Below, piece after piece: positions 1-8,543 of a stretch of DNA of 64,000 nucleotides; the stretch's first letter is position 1; each line of letters starts with the position of its first letter. The DNA comes from an uncultured Clostridium sp. (GTDB taxonomy: Bacteria; Bacillota; Clostridia; Lachnospirales; Lachnospiraceae). Made by a program: the position numbers and the translations under genes. The notes below the pieces were generated by a model. It was not told the origin of the DNA. It was given only the letters and a program-made list of their open reading frames with translations, and searched no databases. The DNA is taken from the NCBI GenBank assembly GCA_900539185.1, contig UQBG01000009.1, positions 48,750 to 112,749 on the forward strand, given 5' to 3'.

Positions 1-89
1 GCAACTGGAGCTGGCGGTTTACAGAAGCGGATTTAAATGATAAATTAGCAGAAAGACTGTATGAAACTGCCAAGCTGTACGGCAGGTAG
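1..89 (+). CDS. malQ: 4-alpha-glucanotransferase, C-terminal fragment
   Basis: Only the last 28 codons are present, in the frame beginning at base 3 and ending in TAG at 87-89. The peptide begins NWSWRF and ends KLAERLYETAKLYGR, which is the typical end of amylomaltase (MalQ, GH77), where an N-W-x-W-R motif sits about 25 residues before a Y-G-R end. MalQ transfers glucan chains in maltodextrin and glycogen metabolism in the cytoplasm. The gene runs off the left edge. The next gene starts 9 bases downstream behind an AGGAGG site that overlaps the malQ stop, so the two are probably co-transcribed. Identification rests on a short tail only. Confidence 0.7.
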   Translation, partial: NWSWRFTEADLNDKLAERLYETAKLYGR

Positions 90-98
90 GAGGTTTAC

Positions 99-887
99 AT
101 GAAAACAAATATCCGGACGATCCTGTGTCTACTGTTTGTAGCCTTGTTTCTGATCCTGTCTATGCCTCTGCATCTGGTGCTGTGGCTGATCGGACGCAAG
201 AAACCAATGACAAAATATCGCGTATCGTATAAGGTTATACGCTGGGCATTCCGTGTTGTATTCGGCATCTGCGGTATCCGGGTACACAGCTTCGGAAGCG
301 AACGGATCCCTCAGGATACCCCTGTGTTATTTGTCAGCAACCACAGAAGCAATCTGGATATCCTGTTGATTCAGACCACTGCCGGTGTTCCGGTAGGCTT
401 TGTTGCAAAGAAGGAACTGGGAAAGATTCCACTTCTCGGATTCTGGATGAGCGATATCGGATGTGTCTTCCTTGACCGAATGAATATTAAGTCTGCTGTC
501 AAAAGCATGACCGAGGGCGCTGCCCATATTGAAACCGGCTGCTCCATGGCGATCTGCCCGGAGGGTACCAGAGGACATGATGCAGACATGAAGCCATTTA
601 AGGATGGCAGTATGAAGATTGCAACAAAGGCCAAGGTTCCGATCGTTCCGGTTGCAGTGATCGGAACAGACGACTGTCTGGAAAACAATGCAGGTCTAAA
701 GGTAACGAAAGGGCATATGACGGTTGTTTACGGTGAACCGATCGATCTGAATGCTCTGGATCCTGAGGACAAGAAGCATCTGGGGGCCTATACTCAGAAA
801 TATGTAAAAGAACTGTATGATTCACACAAGGCTGAGCATGACGCTCTCTGCCAAAAACAGAATCAACACAAAACAGCAAATGAATGA
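99..887 (+). CDS. plsC: 1-acyl-sn-glycerol-3-phosphate acyltransferase (PlsC family)
   Basis: A 262-residue lysophosphatidic acid acyltransferase that makes phosphatidic acid for membrane phospholipids. The family signature HX4D is seen at H82-D87 (NHRSNLD) and the second block EGTRG at about 155-159, with the FLDR block at about 124-127. An N-terminal hydrophobic segment (about residues 8-31) anchors it to the membrane. Length is normal for the family. The start is supported by an AGGAGG site 6 bases upstream. It follows malQ closely and precedes a small membrane protein gene by 21 bases. A second PlsC paralogue lies at 34105-34866, so the two may differ in acyl donor or role. Confidence 0.93.
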   Translation: MKTNIRTILCLLFVALFLILSMPLHLVLWLIGRKKPMTKYRVSYKVIRWAFRVVFGICGIRVHSFGSERIPQDTPVLFVSNHRSNLDILLIQTTAGVPVGFVAKKELGKIPLLGFWMSDIGCVFLDRMNIKSAVKSMTEGAAHIETGCSMAICPEGTRGHDADMKPFKDGSMKIATKAKVPIVPVAVIGTDDCLENNAGLKVTKGHMTVVYGEPIDLNALDPEDKKHLGAYTQKYVKELYDSHKAEHDALCQKQNQHKTANE

Positions 888-908
888 AAATGAAATGGAG
901 GGAAGCCC

Positions 909-1472
909 ATGAATCCAGTAAATCCATGGATAATAGTAGGAATCGTCCTGGTTGTCTTAATCGGCGTAATGGTCGCATTATACATCTGGGGAAATAAAAT
1001 GCAGAAGAAGCAGATGGCTCAAAAAGAAGAAATGGCCGCAGCAGCACAGCCGGTCACTATGCTGATCATAGATAAGAAATTCATGAAAATGAAGGATGCC
1101 AAGCTGCCAAAGGTTGTTCTGGATCAAACGCCAAAGCGTTATATGAATTCTAAGATACCGGTTGTTAAGGCTAAGATCGGTCCGCAGATCATGACCCTGA
1201 TCGCAGATGACGGTATTTTTGATGAACTGCCAACAAAGGGCGAGGTAAAGGCCATGGTCAGTGGCATCTACATTATCAGCGTCAAGAATGTACGTGGTAA
1301 GATCGCTCCTAAGGATGAGAAAAAGAAGAAGAGCTTCGGCGCAAAGCTTCGCAAGAAACAGGGTGAATACCAGAAGCTGATGGCAGAAGAAGAAAAGGCT
1401 AAGGCAACCGAGAAGGAAGCTAAGGCTCGTGCAAAGGCGCAGAAGGAAGCCGCAAAAAAGATTACAAAATAA
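909..1472 (+). CDS. conserved single-pass membrane protein, lysine-rich tail
   Basis: A 187-residue protein with one N-terminal transmembrane helix (about residues 6-28) followed by a basic stretch, so the bulk should face the cytoplasm. Residues 45-125 form a compact mixed domain; from about 130 to the end the protein is very rich in lysine, alanine and glutamate and is predicted to be helical or coiled. A good SD site (GGAGGGAAGCCC) precedes the ATG. It is the last gene of the short malQ-plsC run and is followed by an intrinsic terminator. I do not recognise a functional family. It could be an RNA- or membrane-associated accessory protein, but that is a guess. Confidence 0.8.
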   Translation: MNPVNPWIIVGIVLVVLIGVMVALYIWGNKMQKKQMAQKEEMAAAAQPVTMLIIDKKFMKMKDAKLPKVVLDQTPKRYMNSKIPVVKAKIGPQIMTLIADDGIFDELPTKGEVKAMVSGIYIISVKNVRGKIAPKDEKKKKSFGAKLRKKQGEYQKLMAEEEKAKATEKEAKARAKAQKEAAKKITK

Positions 1473-1499
1473 ACCATATACCATCCGGTATACAGCCAC

Positions 1500-1546
1500 A
1501 ATGGGCGACACCCTTTATTCCAAAGGTATGTCGCCCATTGTTATAT
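1500..1546 (+). terminator. Rho-independent terminator after the malQ-plsC operon
   Basis: An 11-base perfect stem (AATGGGCGACA with TGTCGCCCATT at 1529-1539) closes an 18-base loop and is followed by the T-rich tract GTTATATTCATTT. It lies 28 bases after the stop of the preceding gene and separates it from the convergent methyltransferase gene. Confidence 0.8.
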
Positions 1547-1558
1547 TCATTTCTGTTC

Positions 1559-2179
1559 TCAATACAATGGATTCTGAAATACATACATCTTCTCATCTGT
1601 ATCCTCCAGATAATGCGGAAGCCGTATCATACGCTTCTGCTTCCAACACATTTCCCGTATAATCTTCAGATACTCATCCGAGATATAATATAAAATCAGC
1701 GTTACAACTCTGGCATGCGACTCAATGGATGCCACAATATTCTCCAGTATCGTAGAAAAATGCTCCGGTGAACAGGGATTGAAGAAGTAAAAGATATTAT
1801 CCTCCTTATGAATCTTATAATCCTGTGCCTTCATGTGATACAGATGAATCATCTCCTCCCGCTCCCGAAATCGCACGGAATAGTACGCCTTATTATCCTG
1901 CAACTGCTGATAGAGCTGTGCATCCATCTCGATTCCCTTAGTTTTACATTGGAAGTAATTATTAAAGAAAAACAAGATCCGTCCCTTCCCACAGCCAAAG
2001 TCTACCACACAGTCGGTTGGTTTAATCCGTAGCTGTTCACAGGTTACACTCAGGGCATCGTACGGTGTTACCTCATAACGGTTATACTCCTCCGGTACAC
2101 CTTCCTCTTCCCACTCTTCCTCTCTGGTATCCACCCCCAGAAAGGCATCATACATCTTCTCATAATCGTACTCCAGCAT
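1559..2179 (-). CDS. class I SAM-dependent methyltransferase
   Basis: A 206-residue Rossmann-type methyltransferase. The SAM-binding motif I reads VVDFGCGKGRILFFF around residues 58-72, and the acidic residue at the end of the next strand is in KGIEMD. A later block HLYHMKAQDY and FFFNPCSPEHF fit motifs II-IV; the NPCS stretch is a possible catalytic loop. The start ATG has an AAGGGGG site 7 bases upstream. It lies just after the DUF1934 gene on the same strand (21-base gap). The substrate cannot be told from sequence; similar proteins are often annotated only as methyltransferase-domain proteins. Confidence 0.8.
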   Translation of the reverse strand: MLEYDYEKMYDAFLGVDTREEEWEEEGVPEEYNRYEVTPYDALSVTCEQLRIKPTDCVVDFGCGKGRILFFFNNYFQCKTKGIEMDAQLYQQLQDNKAYYSVRFREREEMIHLYHMKAQDYKIHKEDNIFYFFNPCSPEHFSTILENIVASIESHARVVTLILYYISDEYLKIIREMCWKQKRMIRLPHYLEDTDEKMYVFQNPLY

Positions 2180-2200
2180 AACGTTCCCCCTTTCGAACCG

Positions 2201-2617
2201 TTACTGAGGTGCCACCCGAAGAAGTATCTCATTTTCCGAAGAATAACGATAGTTAATCTCCAGTGTATATCGGATATGTACTTCGATGTAGGTCTCCTCC
2301 TCCACCAGTGTATACTCGGTTGTCGTCACACCTACAGTCATAGGACCGGCCGGTGTATTATAATAAGTAACTGTATCCTGATCCGGTCGGAACAGCATCT
2401 GGCTGTTTACCGCACCCTTCTTGTTCATCTCAAAGAAGTCCGCATCAAACTTCAGGGTATTCTTAACTACCTGATTCTCTTCCGGGATCTCTTCATACAG
2501 AATATAATGATGTCCGTTTCTCTTATAATAGTTCGCAACTGTCACCAGCTCGATACTGTCTGACTCTCCTTCGGCAGTCTGACTGCCTACGATCGACAAT
2601 AATACCTGCTTTGTCAT
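2201..2617 (-). CDS. DUF1934 (YwiB-like) beta-barrel protein
   Basis: A 138-residue protein starting MTKQVLLSIVGSQ and containing alternating beta-strand patterns (HYILYEE, EYTLVEEETYIEVHIRYTLEIN) typical of the small calycin-like barrel of the DUF1934/YwiB family. The biochemical role of the family is unknown. Start supported by AGGTGATAGC before the ATG. It is placed 22 bases downstream of murI and probably belongs to the murI-ddl transcription unit. No signal peptide, so cytoplasmic. Confidence 0.8.
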   Translation of the reverse strand: MTKQVLLSIVGSQTAEGESDSIELVTVANYYKRNGHHYILYEEIPEENQVVKNTLKFDADFFEMNKKGAVNSQMLFRPDQDTVTYYNTPAGPMTVGVTTTEYTLVEEETYIEVHIRYTLEINYRYSSENEILLRVAPQ

Positions 2618-2639
2618 GCTATCACCTGTCTCATCTATC

Positions 2640-3449
2640 CTAATAGCTCTCGATATCTACAACCTTTGCCCGTTCCACATCACAAGGGAGTACACGATCT
2701 GCAAATGTACTGAACTTATCCACGCCATCACTGACATAGTATTCATATCTGGCCAGTTCCCCGGACTGGTTTAACAGTTTCTGTTCTGCGAGCATCACCT
2801 TCAGACTCTTCGCTGTTTCGTAAGCAGGATTCACCAGCGTTACCTCCGGTCCCATATACCGTCCGATCGCATTCCGAATCAATGGATAGTGGGTACACCC
2901 TAATATCAGTGAATCGATTCCATACTCCTTCAGTTCATGCAGATACCGCTCGATCACATCATCTGTGATCCGGTCCTCTAAGAGTCCCTCTTCAACCAAC
3001 GGAACAAACAATGGACATGCTCTGGATACCACCGTCAGCTCCGGATTGATTTTTCTTAAATACTTTGAGTATATTCCGCTCTTGATTGTACTCTCCGTAC
3101 CAATAATTCCGATACTGTTCGTTTTTGTACTCTCTGCTGCCATCTTCGCCCCCGGCTCTACCACACCCATGATCGGAATGTCAATCTCCTCCTTCAGTTC
3201 ATCCAGTGCCAATGCACTGGCAGTATTACAGGCAACTACAATCGCCTTTACCTGATGCTCCATCAGGAATCGCACAATCTGTCTGGAATACTTTAAAACC
3301 GTCTTTTTCGACTTTGAACCGTATGGCACTCTGGCTGTATCTCCAAAATATATCATATTTTCTTCCGGTAGCTGACGCATAATCTCCTTTACAACCGTCA
3401 GCCCGCCAACACCGGAATCAAAGACTCCGATCGATGCCTGTGTATCCAT
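2640..3449 (-). CDS. murI: glutamate racemase
   Basis: A 269-residue cofactor-independent racemase that makes D-glutamate for peptidoglycan. The two catalytic cysteines are present: C74 in VVACNTAS and C185 in ILGCTHYPL, together with the N-terminal FDSGVGGLTV and YFGDTARVPYG blocks. Full length for the family. It starts 5 bases after the ddl stop, with its SD (AAGAAGGTAGAAG) inside the end of ddl, so translation is probably coupled. Together murI and ddl supply the two D-amino acids of the wall stem peptide, D-Glu and D-Ala-D-Ala. Confidence 0.97.
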   Translation of the reverse strand: MDTQASIGVFDSGVGGLTVVKEIMRQLPEENMIYFGDTARVPYGSKSKKTVLKYSRQIVRFLMEHQVKAIVVACNTASALALDELKEEIDIPIMGVVEPGAKMAAESTKTNSIGIIGTESTIKSGIYSKYLRKINPELTVVSRACPLFVPLVEEGLLEDRITDDVIERYLHELKEYGIDSLILGCTHYPLIRNAIGRYMGPEVTLVNPAYETAKSLKVMLAEQKLLNQSGELARYEYYVSDGVDKFSTFADRVLPCDVERAKVVDIESY

Positions 3450-3454
3450 CTCTT

Positions 3455-4513
3455 CTACCTTCTTCTCTCATAAGCCAGTTCGATTTGCTTTGCTACCAGT
3501 GTATGTATATCCACTCCCTGTGCCTTCCAAAGCATCGGATACATACTGATGCCGGTAAAGCCCGGAAGGGTATTGATCTCATTAAATACGACACTGTCCG
3601 TATCCTTCTCCAGAAAGAAATCTACGCGCGACAGGCCATAGCCGTCCAGTGCCTTAAAGATCTTCACGGCTGCTTCCCGGATCTCATCGCGTTTTCCTGC
3701 CGGAAGTTCCGGATCGATCACAGTCTTTGATTCTGCATCGTTATACTTTGCATCATAGTCATAAAACTCAGCCGCTGCCAGAATCTCTCCGACTCCGGAT
3801 GCCTGCACATCGGCACCACCCAGAACCGCGCATTCCAATTCCCGTCCAATGATCGTTTCTTCTACCAGAATCTTTGCATCATGCTTTGCTGCTTCCAGAA
3901 ATGCGGCCTTCAGCTCCTCGCGGTTATGTGCCTTCGAAATACCCTTTGAAGAGCCCGCATTCGACGGCTTTACAAATACCGGGTATTCCAGTTTCTCTTC
4001 TACCTTCCGTACAGCCGCTTCCATATCCGCCAGCTCTGCCTTCCGTACCGGCACATACTTTGCCTGACGGATGCCCAGTGTATCTACCACGATCTTCGCA
4101 TATAGCTTATCCATGCCCAAAGCAGAGGCGATCACACCACAGCCTACATATGGAATGTGCGCCATCTCCAAAAGTCCCTGAACGGTTCCATCTTCTCCGT
4201 ATAATCCGTGCAAGACCGGAAAAACAACATCGACCGGTATCGTCGTTGTTCGTTCCTTTGAAATACAGATAATCTCCTTTCTCGTAGCATCCGGCGAAAT
4301 CACAGCTGTCTCCGGACTGTTCACCCAGTTTCCGTTCTGGATATCCTCTACTGCTGCCACATGAAGCCAATGACCTTCCTTTGTAATTCCAATCAATACC
4401 TTTTCATATTCTTCACTGCTGATCGCATTAATAATCGTAACTGCTGACACACAGGATACCTCATGCTCTGAGGACTGTCCTCCAAAAAGTACAGCTATCG
4501 TCTTTTTACCCAT
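3455..4513 (-). CDS. ddl: D-alanine--D-alanine ligase
   Basis: A 352-residue ATP-grasp ligase joining two D-alanines for peptidoglycan. Conserved blocks seen: N-terminal VLFGGQSSEHEVS (about 8-20), VFPVLHGLYGEDGTVQG (about 96-112), the grasp loop FVKPSNAGSSKGISK (about 180-194), and the metal-binding end FNEINTLPGFTGISMYP (about 313-329). The residue following the grasp motifs is the typical Ddl layout, with no sign of a vancomycin-type D-Ala-D-Lac signature that I can confirm by eye. It is the first gene of the ddl-murI pair. Confidence 0.97.
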   Translation of the reverse strand: MGKKTIAVLFGGQSSEHEVSCVSAVTIINAISSEEYEKVLIGITKEGHWLHVAAVEDIQNGNWVNSPETAVISPDATRKEIICISKERTTTIPVDVVFPVLHGLYGEDGTVQGLLEMAHIPYVGCGVIASALGMDKLYAKIVVDTLGIRQAKYVPVRKAELADMEAAVRKVEEKLEYPVFVKPSNAGSSKGISKAHNREELKAAFLEAAKHDAKILVEETIIGRELECAVLGGADVQASGVGEILAAAEFYDYDAKYNDAESKTVIDPELPAGKRDEIREAAVKIFKALDGYGLSRVDFFLEKDTDSVVFNEINTLPGFTGISMYPMLWKAQGVDIHTLVAKQIELAYERRR

Positions 4514-4589
4514 GGATATTATCCTTCTTTCATTTTCTATTTATTGTATTCAACAGTATACCACGAAGTGTCAAACACTGTAAAGCGAT

Positions 4590-5342
4590 TCAGTCAGCCC
4601 CCCGGATCCAGTCCCAGATTCGGCTCCGATACTCGATCACCGATCCTTCCTGCGGCTTTACCAGAAGCTCCTGATACTCCTCGGGTGTTAACAGTATCTC
4701 CAGCTCCTCCTTTCCATCGGTCGGAACCACACCTCCTACCGTATCCACAAAGCAAAGCCCCGGATACATCACACACCACCAGTTTGCTCCATTCTTCTCT
4801 CCGATATCGACTCGAAGTGCTTCGTACTCTCCGGCCGGAAACATCAGGTCTCCATAGGTCTTAATCGGGAATTCCTCTGTTGTAAAATATGCGGTTGCCT
4901 CGTAGTCGCAGCCGGCTTCCTGTATGATCTGTTCACTGATCTTCTCGATATCGGTTAAATGTTCCTCCAAAATGTCATGCGCCTCTTCCCGGCTGCCCGC
5001 ATCTGCAAGTAAAGGAGCCAGTTCCTTTAAAACCGCATCCCGCACCAGAAGCTTCAGAGCCTGATCTTCTTCGGAATCTGAGTTTGCCCGGATATGAAAC
5101 CGGATCACTGCATCCTGTACATCCGCACATGGCATCACCGTTTCACCGGATAAAGCATCTGTGTAGAACATGTCTTCTCCCTCCAGCATGGCCTCCACCG
5201 ACCGAAGCTGCTCCTGTGAATATCCCGCCAGATCCTCTGCCTTCTGTTTCATTTCCTGATAGTTGTGAAGCATGTGGATACTGATCCCACCTACAACCGG
5301 TGCCAACACCAGAGCCGATATTGCTGCTTTATATAGATTCAT
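4590..5342 (-). CDS. spoIIR: stage II sporulation protein R
   Basis: SpoIIR is the forespore-made, exported signal that triggers SpoIIGA to process pro-sigma-E in the mother cell. This 250-residue protein has an N-terminal signal/anchor helix (MNLYKAAISALVLAPVVGG) followed by the family core: VIRFHIRANSDSEEDQALKLLVRD, the KTYGDLMFPAGEY block and GANWWCVMYPGLCF with its paired cysteines. The reading frame extends 12 codons further, but the ATG at 5342 has a perfect GGAGG seven bases upstream and gives a clean signal peptide, so I place the start there. It lies downstream of the germinant-receptor genes on the same strand, 42 bases after gerAB-AC, an apt sporulation neighbourhood. Confidence 0.93.
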   Translation of the reverse strand: MNLYKAAISALVLAPVVGGISIHMLHNYQEMKQKAEDLAGYSQEQLRSVEAMLEGEDMFYTDALSGETVMPCADVQDAVIRFHIRANSDSEEDQALKLLVRDAVLKELAPLLADAGSREEAHDILEEHLTDIEKISEQIIQEAGCDYEATAYFTTEEFPIKTYGDLMFPAGEYEALRVDIGEKNGANWWCVMYPGLCFVDTVGGVVPTDGKEELEILLTPEEYQELLVKPQEGSVIEYRSRIWDWIRGAD

Positions 5343-5384
5343 ACTATAACCTCCATTCTTACTGGAGATTATTTCCAAATCCTG

Positions 5385-6953
5385 TTATTCTATTCCCTCC
5401 TTTAACCAGTCACCCAACAGTCGTCCTGTCTGATCGCCAATCTCCCGTTCCTCTTCATATACCGGTGTAGACAGAACTGCCTGTGTATCCTCCCGTATAT
5501 CCGCCAACACTACCCGGGCATCCTGCGATCGATAAATGCTGCCTTCCAGATAGATTCCCTGCAAATGAGAATAGTCCAGCCGGCTGCCCGTCAATCGGCC
5601 AAAGTCCTGATTCAGAGTATCGATATCCACTGTGGTCTCCCCATATGCTTCCGCATTCTCCAGAAGCTTCTCCGCCTGTGCATCTACATACGACAGGATA
5701 CAGGTATATCGATATCCCGTCTCCTCCGCCACGATATGCAGTTCCTCCACATAGGTTCGATCCTCAATCGTCGCCTGCATCCTGCATCCCGTCATTCCTA
5801 CCGCCAGTACACCCAGCAGGAACAAAAGGCAGAACTCCTTTACCGGCGGCTTCTTCCACCGCTTTTGAAACCGATCCTCTCTCATTCCGCCTTTTGTACG
5901 ATAAATCAACAGGATCAGAAGTGGCAGTCCGACGGAAAGCGGAACATCCACCCAACACGCATATTGCAGATACCACTGTGTCCACTGTTCTGCATCCGGT
6001 ATACAGAAGTAGACAGCCATCACCAAAAGAAGCAGACAGAGCTGTCCGAGCCAGACATGCCGCCGAACGGTTATCGTACGAAGCAGAAGCTGCTGTGCCT
6101 GAAATAAATATGCACTCAGCGTTACGATTCCTCCTACCAGCCAGACCAGAATCAGAAGAATATCCAGTCGTTCCAGTCCGCCACCATGAACGGCGATCAG
6201 CTCCATCGCCTCCGTGACGCCAAGAAGACTCTTGCCACTCCATGCTGCTCCCAGTATCCCGGCAGTCACACTATATACCAGCAGCATCCACAGCCCGGCT
6301 GCCAGAATACTGCTTAAGACAGCCCGCCATACCTCTTTTCCGTTTTCCCGTCCGCTCATCATCCGAAAGAGAATCAGCTCTACAGGCAGATACAACGCCA
6401 TGAGCCGGTAGTCCCCCTGCCAAAGACTAGGAATCGAAACCTCCGCTGTCGGCATCAGGCTTCCCAGATCCGCCTTCCACAGTCCAATCAAAAACAAACT
6501 CACCAGAGGGATCACAATCCACCAGAATAAAAGCTCTACAAACCCTGCTCTTCCCTCCGGATTCCGCATACCGGCATAGCCGCATAAAAGTAACAGTGGA
6601 AGCAAAACCATCAACCGACTGCCATCATATAGGGTTTCCTGAATCAGATATTCCAGATAGGACAGGATCCATGCTGACCGGATCACAAAACGCAGAATAT
6701 ACAGAATCCACACGAACCGCCACCAGAATCCATTCAGTACCCTTTCTGTCACTGCCTCATATCCGTCTCCGATCTGCCCGATTTTCATTATGATACTGCC
6801 ATAAATCAGACCTCCGATGATACTCATAAGCACAACCAGCAGACCATTTTCATTTCCCGCCCAAAGCGTCACGAACAGGCAGCCGATCGAGCCGGTCTCT
6901 ATTAACAGCATACGTCTGAACTGTCTGCATGATATTCCAGATCCTGTTTCCAT
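5385..6953 (-). CDS. spore germination GerAB-type transporter fused to a short GerAC-like domain
   Basis: Residues 1 to about 355 are a polytopic membrane protein of the GerAB/GerKB (APC-like) germinant-receptor B subunit family, with about ten hydrophobic helices and WWRFVWILYILRFVIRSAW near the third. After GG at 355-356 comes MREDRFQ, a second hydrophobic segment and the lipobox-like MTGC (C390) followed by IEDRTYVEELHIVAEE, which resembles the start of a GerAC lipoprotein. Only about 130 residues follow, against roughly 350 in a full GerAC. The two parts are in one frame with no stop. An internal ATG at M357 could allow separate translation, but its ribosome site is poor. It starts 10 bases after gerA, so the operon reads gerA-gerB/C. 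Confidence 0.8.
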   Translation of the reverse strand: METGSGISCRQFRRMLLIETGSIGCLFVTLWAGNENGLLVVLMSIIGGLIYGSIIMKIGQIGDGYEAVTERVLNGFWWRFVWILYILRFVIRSAWILSYLEYLIQETLYDGSRLMVLLPLLLLCGYAGMRNPEGRAGFVELLFWWIVIPLVSLFLIGLWKADLGSLMPTAEVSIPSLWQGDYRLMALYLPVELILFRMMSGRENGKEVWRAVLSSILAAGLWMLLVYSVTAGILGAAWSGKSLLGVTEAMELIAVHGGGLERLDILLILVWLVGGIVTLSAYLFQAQQLLLRTITVRRHVWLGQLCLLLLVMAVYFCIPDAEQWTQWYLQYACWVDVPLSVGLPLLILLIYRTKGGMREDRFQKRWKKPPVKEFCLLFLLGVLAVGMTGCRMQATIEDRTYVEELHIVAEETGYRYTCILSYVDAQAEKLLENAEAYGETTVDIDTLNQDFGRLTGSRLDYSHLQGIYLEGSIYRSQDARVVLADIREDTQAVLSTPVYEEEREIGDQTGRLLGDWLKEGIE

Positions 6954-6963
6954 CTACTTTCCC

Positions 6964-8496
6964 TCATTTCCCATTCTTTGTATCCCCCGCGCTCCTCATT
7001 CTTCTGCGATTTCCCTGCTGTGTAAATACCGGCCGCTTCTGCATCATATAGATCGGCATACGCAGGATGAAATCCCGGATTCCCTCTTGTTCCTTCCCCG
7101 GCACCGATACCGCCGGTGTCATATACGGCACGCCATAGCTGGTCAGCCCGGACAGATGAACCGCCAGTAATAAAAGACCCAATGTAAATCCATACAGTCC
7201 CCATATCGCACTGAGCAGGATCAGAAAGAACTTCAGCAGTCGATATGCCGATGCAAAGCTTTCATTCGGTATGGTAAAGGATGCCAGTGCCGTCAGTGCT
7301 ACCACGATCACGACGATTGTACTGACCAGCCCTGCCTCGACTGCGGCCTGTCCTACGATCAGTCCTCCTACGATACCGATTGTATTTCCCATCGGTCCCG
7401 GCAGACGGATCCCTGCCTCCCGCAGCAGCTCAAATTCCAGTTCCATCAGCAGCACCTCGATTACGACCGGAAAGGTAATTCCGCTTCTGGCATATGCGAT
7501 TGCCAGCAGCAGATCCGTCGGCAGCATCTCCAGATGATAGCTGGTGATTGCGATATAAAAGCCCGGCAACCCGATTGCCAGAAGAGATGCCACATACCGA
7601 AGGATTCTGGCAAAGGTCGCCACCGACCACTGATTATAATAGTCATCCGACGCCTGAAAGAAGGTATTGTAGGTAGCCGGAAGCAACAGCACCTCAGGCG
7701 AATTATCTACTACGATCGCTACCCTGCCCTCCAGAATCGAGGATGCCACCTTATCCGGCCGTTCCGTACTCTGAATCACCGGAAATGGCGAGTACCACTT
7801 CCGATGCATGAAATGCTCCAGCATGCCACTGTCATAGATGGCATCCGTGCGATACTGCTGTAGCTGTGCCCGCACCTTTTCCAGCAATCCGTCCGATACC
7901 AGGTCTTCCATATAAACGAGGGCATAATCCGTTCGTGACCGTTCTCCGAAGGTATCCTGTAGCACCTTGCATCTGGGATCCTTGATCCGTCGGCGGATCA
8001 GAGCCGTACCGGTTCGAAGGCTTTCATTGAAGCTGTCTCTGGGACCGCGCATCACCGCTTCGGTCTCCGACTCCTGAATACTTCTTACCGGCAGCTTCTT
8101 ACTCGATATAACAATGGATGTTTCATAGCCCTGAACAAACAGTGCCGTATCCCCTCTCAGGATACTGTTTACAGTCTGATCAAAGGACGGCTGCTCGATC
8201 AGATCCACCATATCGATCTCACTATGAAACAGCGTCTGAAAGATATCCTCTCCGCCCTTCGGATGATACTGCAGCAACGGCTCTATCACATGTTCCTGTA
8301 CCATATCTCCATCCGTCAGGCCATCGATGTAGACCATATAGACAGTGATTGCATGCTCCTCCCGATCCAAGCAGAACTCTTTCTTTACGATATCATCACA
8401 GTCTTTAAACAATGCCTCGATCACCTGTATGTTATCCTCGATATTCCGGCTTAACTGTGCCTTTATTTTATTATGGGAATCATATAGTTGTTCCAT
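6964..8496 (-). CDS. spore germination protein GerA (GerA/GerKA/GerBA family)
   Basis: A 510-residue A subunit of a Ger-type germinant receptor in the spore inner membrane. The first roughly 250 residues are the soluble domain (GDTALFVQGYE, RGPRDSFNESLRTGTALIRRRI), followed by five or so membrane helices including the family block EVLLMELEFELLREAGIRLPG and GIVGGLIVGQAAVEAGLVS. The C-terminus is hydrophilic and basic. The ATG is preceded by GAGG at a 7-base distance, but that GAGG lies in the 3' arm of an upstream hairpin (see the entry at 8497-8536). It heads the operon with the B/C fusion. Confidence 0.95.
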   Translation of the reverse strand: MEQLYDSHNKIKAQLSRNIEDNIQVIEALFKDCDDIVKKEFCLDREEHAITVYMVYIDGLTDGDMVQEHVIEPLLQYHPKGGEDIFQTLFHSEIDMVDLIEQPSFDQTVNSILRGDTALFVQGYETSIVISSKKLPVRSIQESETEAVMRGPRDSFNESLRTGTALIRRRIKDPRCKVLQDTFGERSRTDYALVYMEDLVSDGLLEKVRAQLQQYRTDAIYDSGMLEHFMHRKWYSPFPVIQSTERPDKVASSILEGRVAIVVDNSPEVLLLPATYNTFFQASDDYYNQWSVATFARILRYVASLLAIGLPGFYIAITSYHLEMLPTDLLLAIAYARSGITFPVVIEVLLMELEFELLREAGIRLPGPMGNTIGIVGGLIVGQAAVEAGLVSTIVVIVVALTALASFTIPNESFASAYRLLKFFLILLSAIWGLYGFTLGLLLLAVHLSGLTSYGVPYMTPAVSVPGKEQEGIRDFILRMPIYMMQKRPVFTQQGNRRRMRSAGDTKNGK

Positions 8497-8536
8497 AGAA
8501 AAACCTCACACATTTTCCATAGTATGCGTGAGGTTC
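8497..8536 (-). terminator. terminator-like hairpin overlapping the gerA ribosome site
   Basis: On the minus strand GTGAGGTT... folds with AACCTCAC: arms at 8502-8509 and 8528-8535, extended by ATG/CAT pairs, ending in five U. It lies between the GntR gene stop and the gerA ATG. The downstream arm ends in GAGG followed by TTTTTCT and the gerA start, so the same bases look like terminator stem and SD. Confidence 0.6.
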
Positions 8537-8543
8537 TCAGAAT

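Noticed and set aside
598..1047. 149-codon minus-strand reading frame over plsC and the next gene
   Set aside because: It covers two supported plus-strand genes, has no SD and resembles no protein family.
5483..6217. 244-codon plus-strand frame opposite the GerAB-AC gene
   Set aside because: Pro/Ser-rich shadow of a real membrane-protein gene with matching motifs on the other strand.
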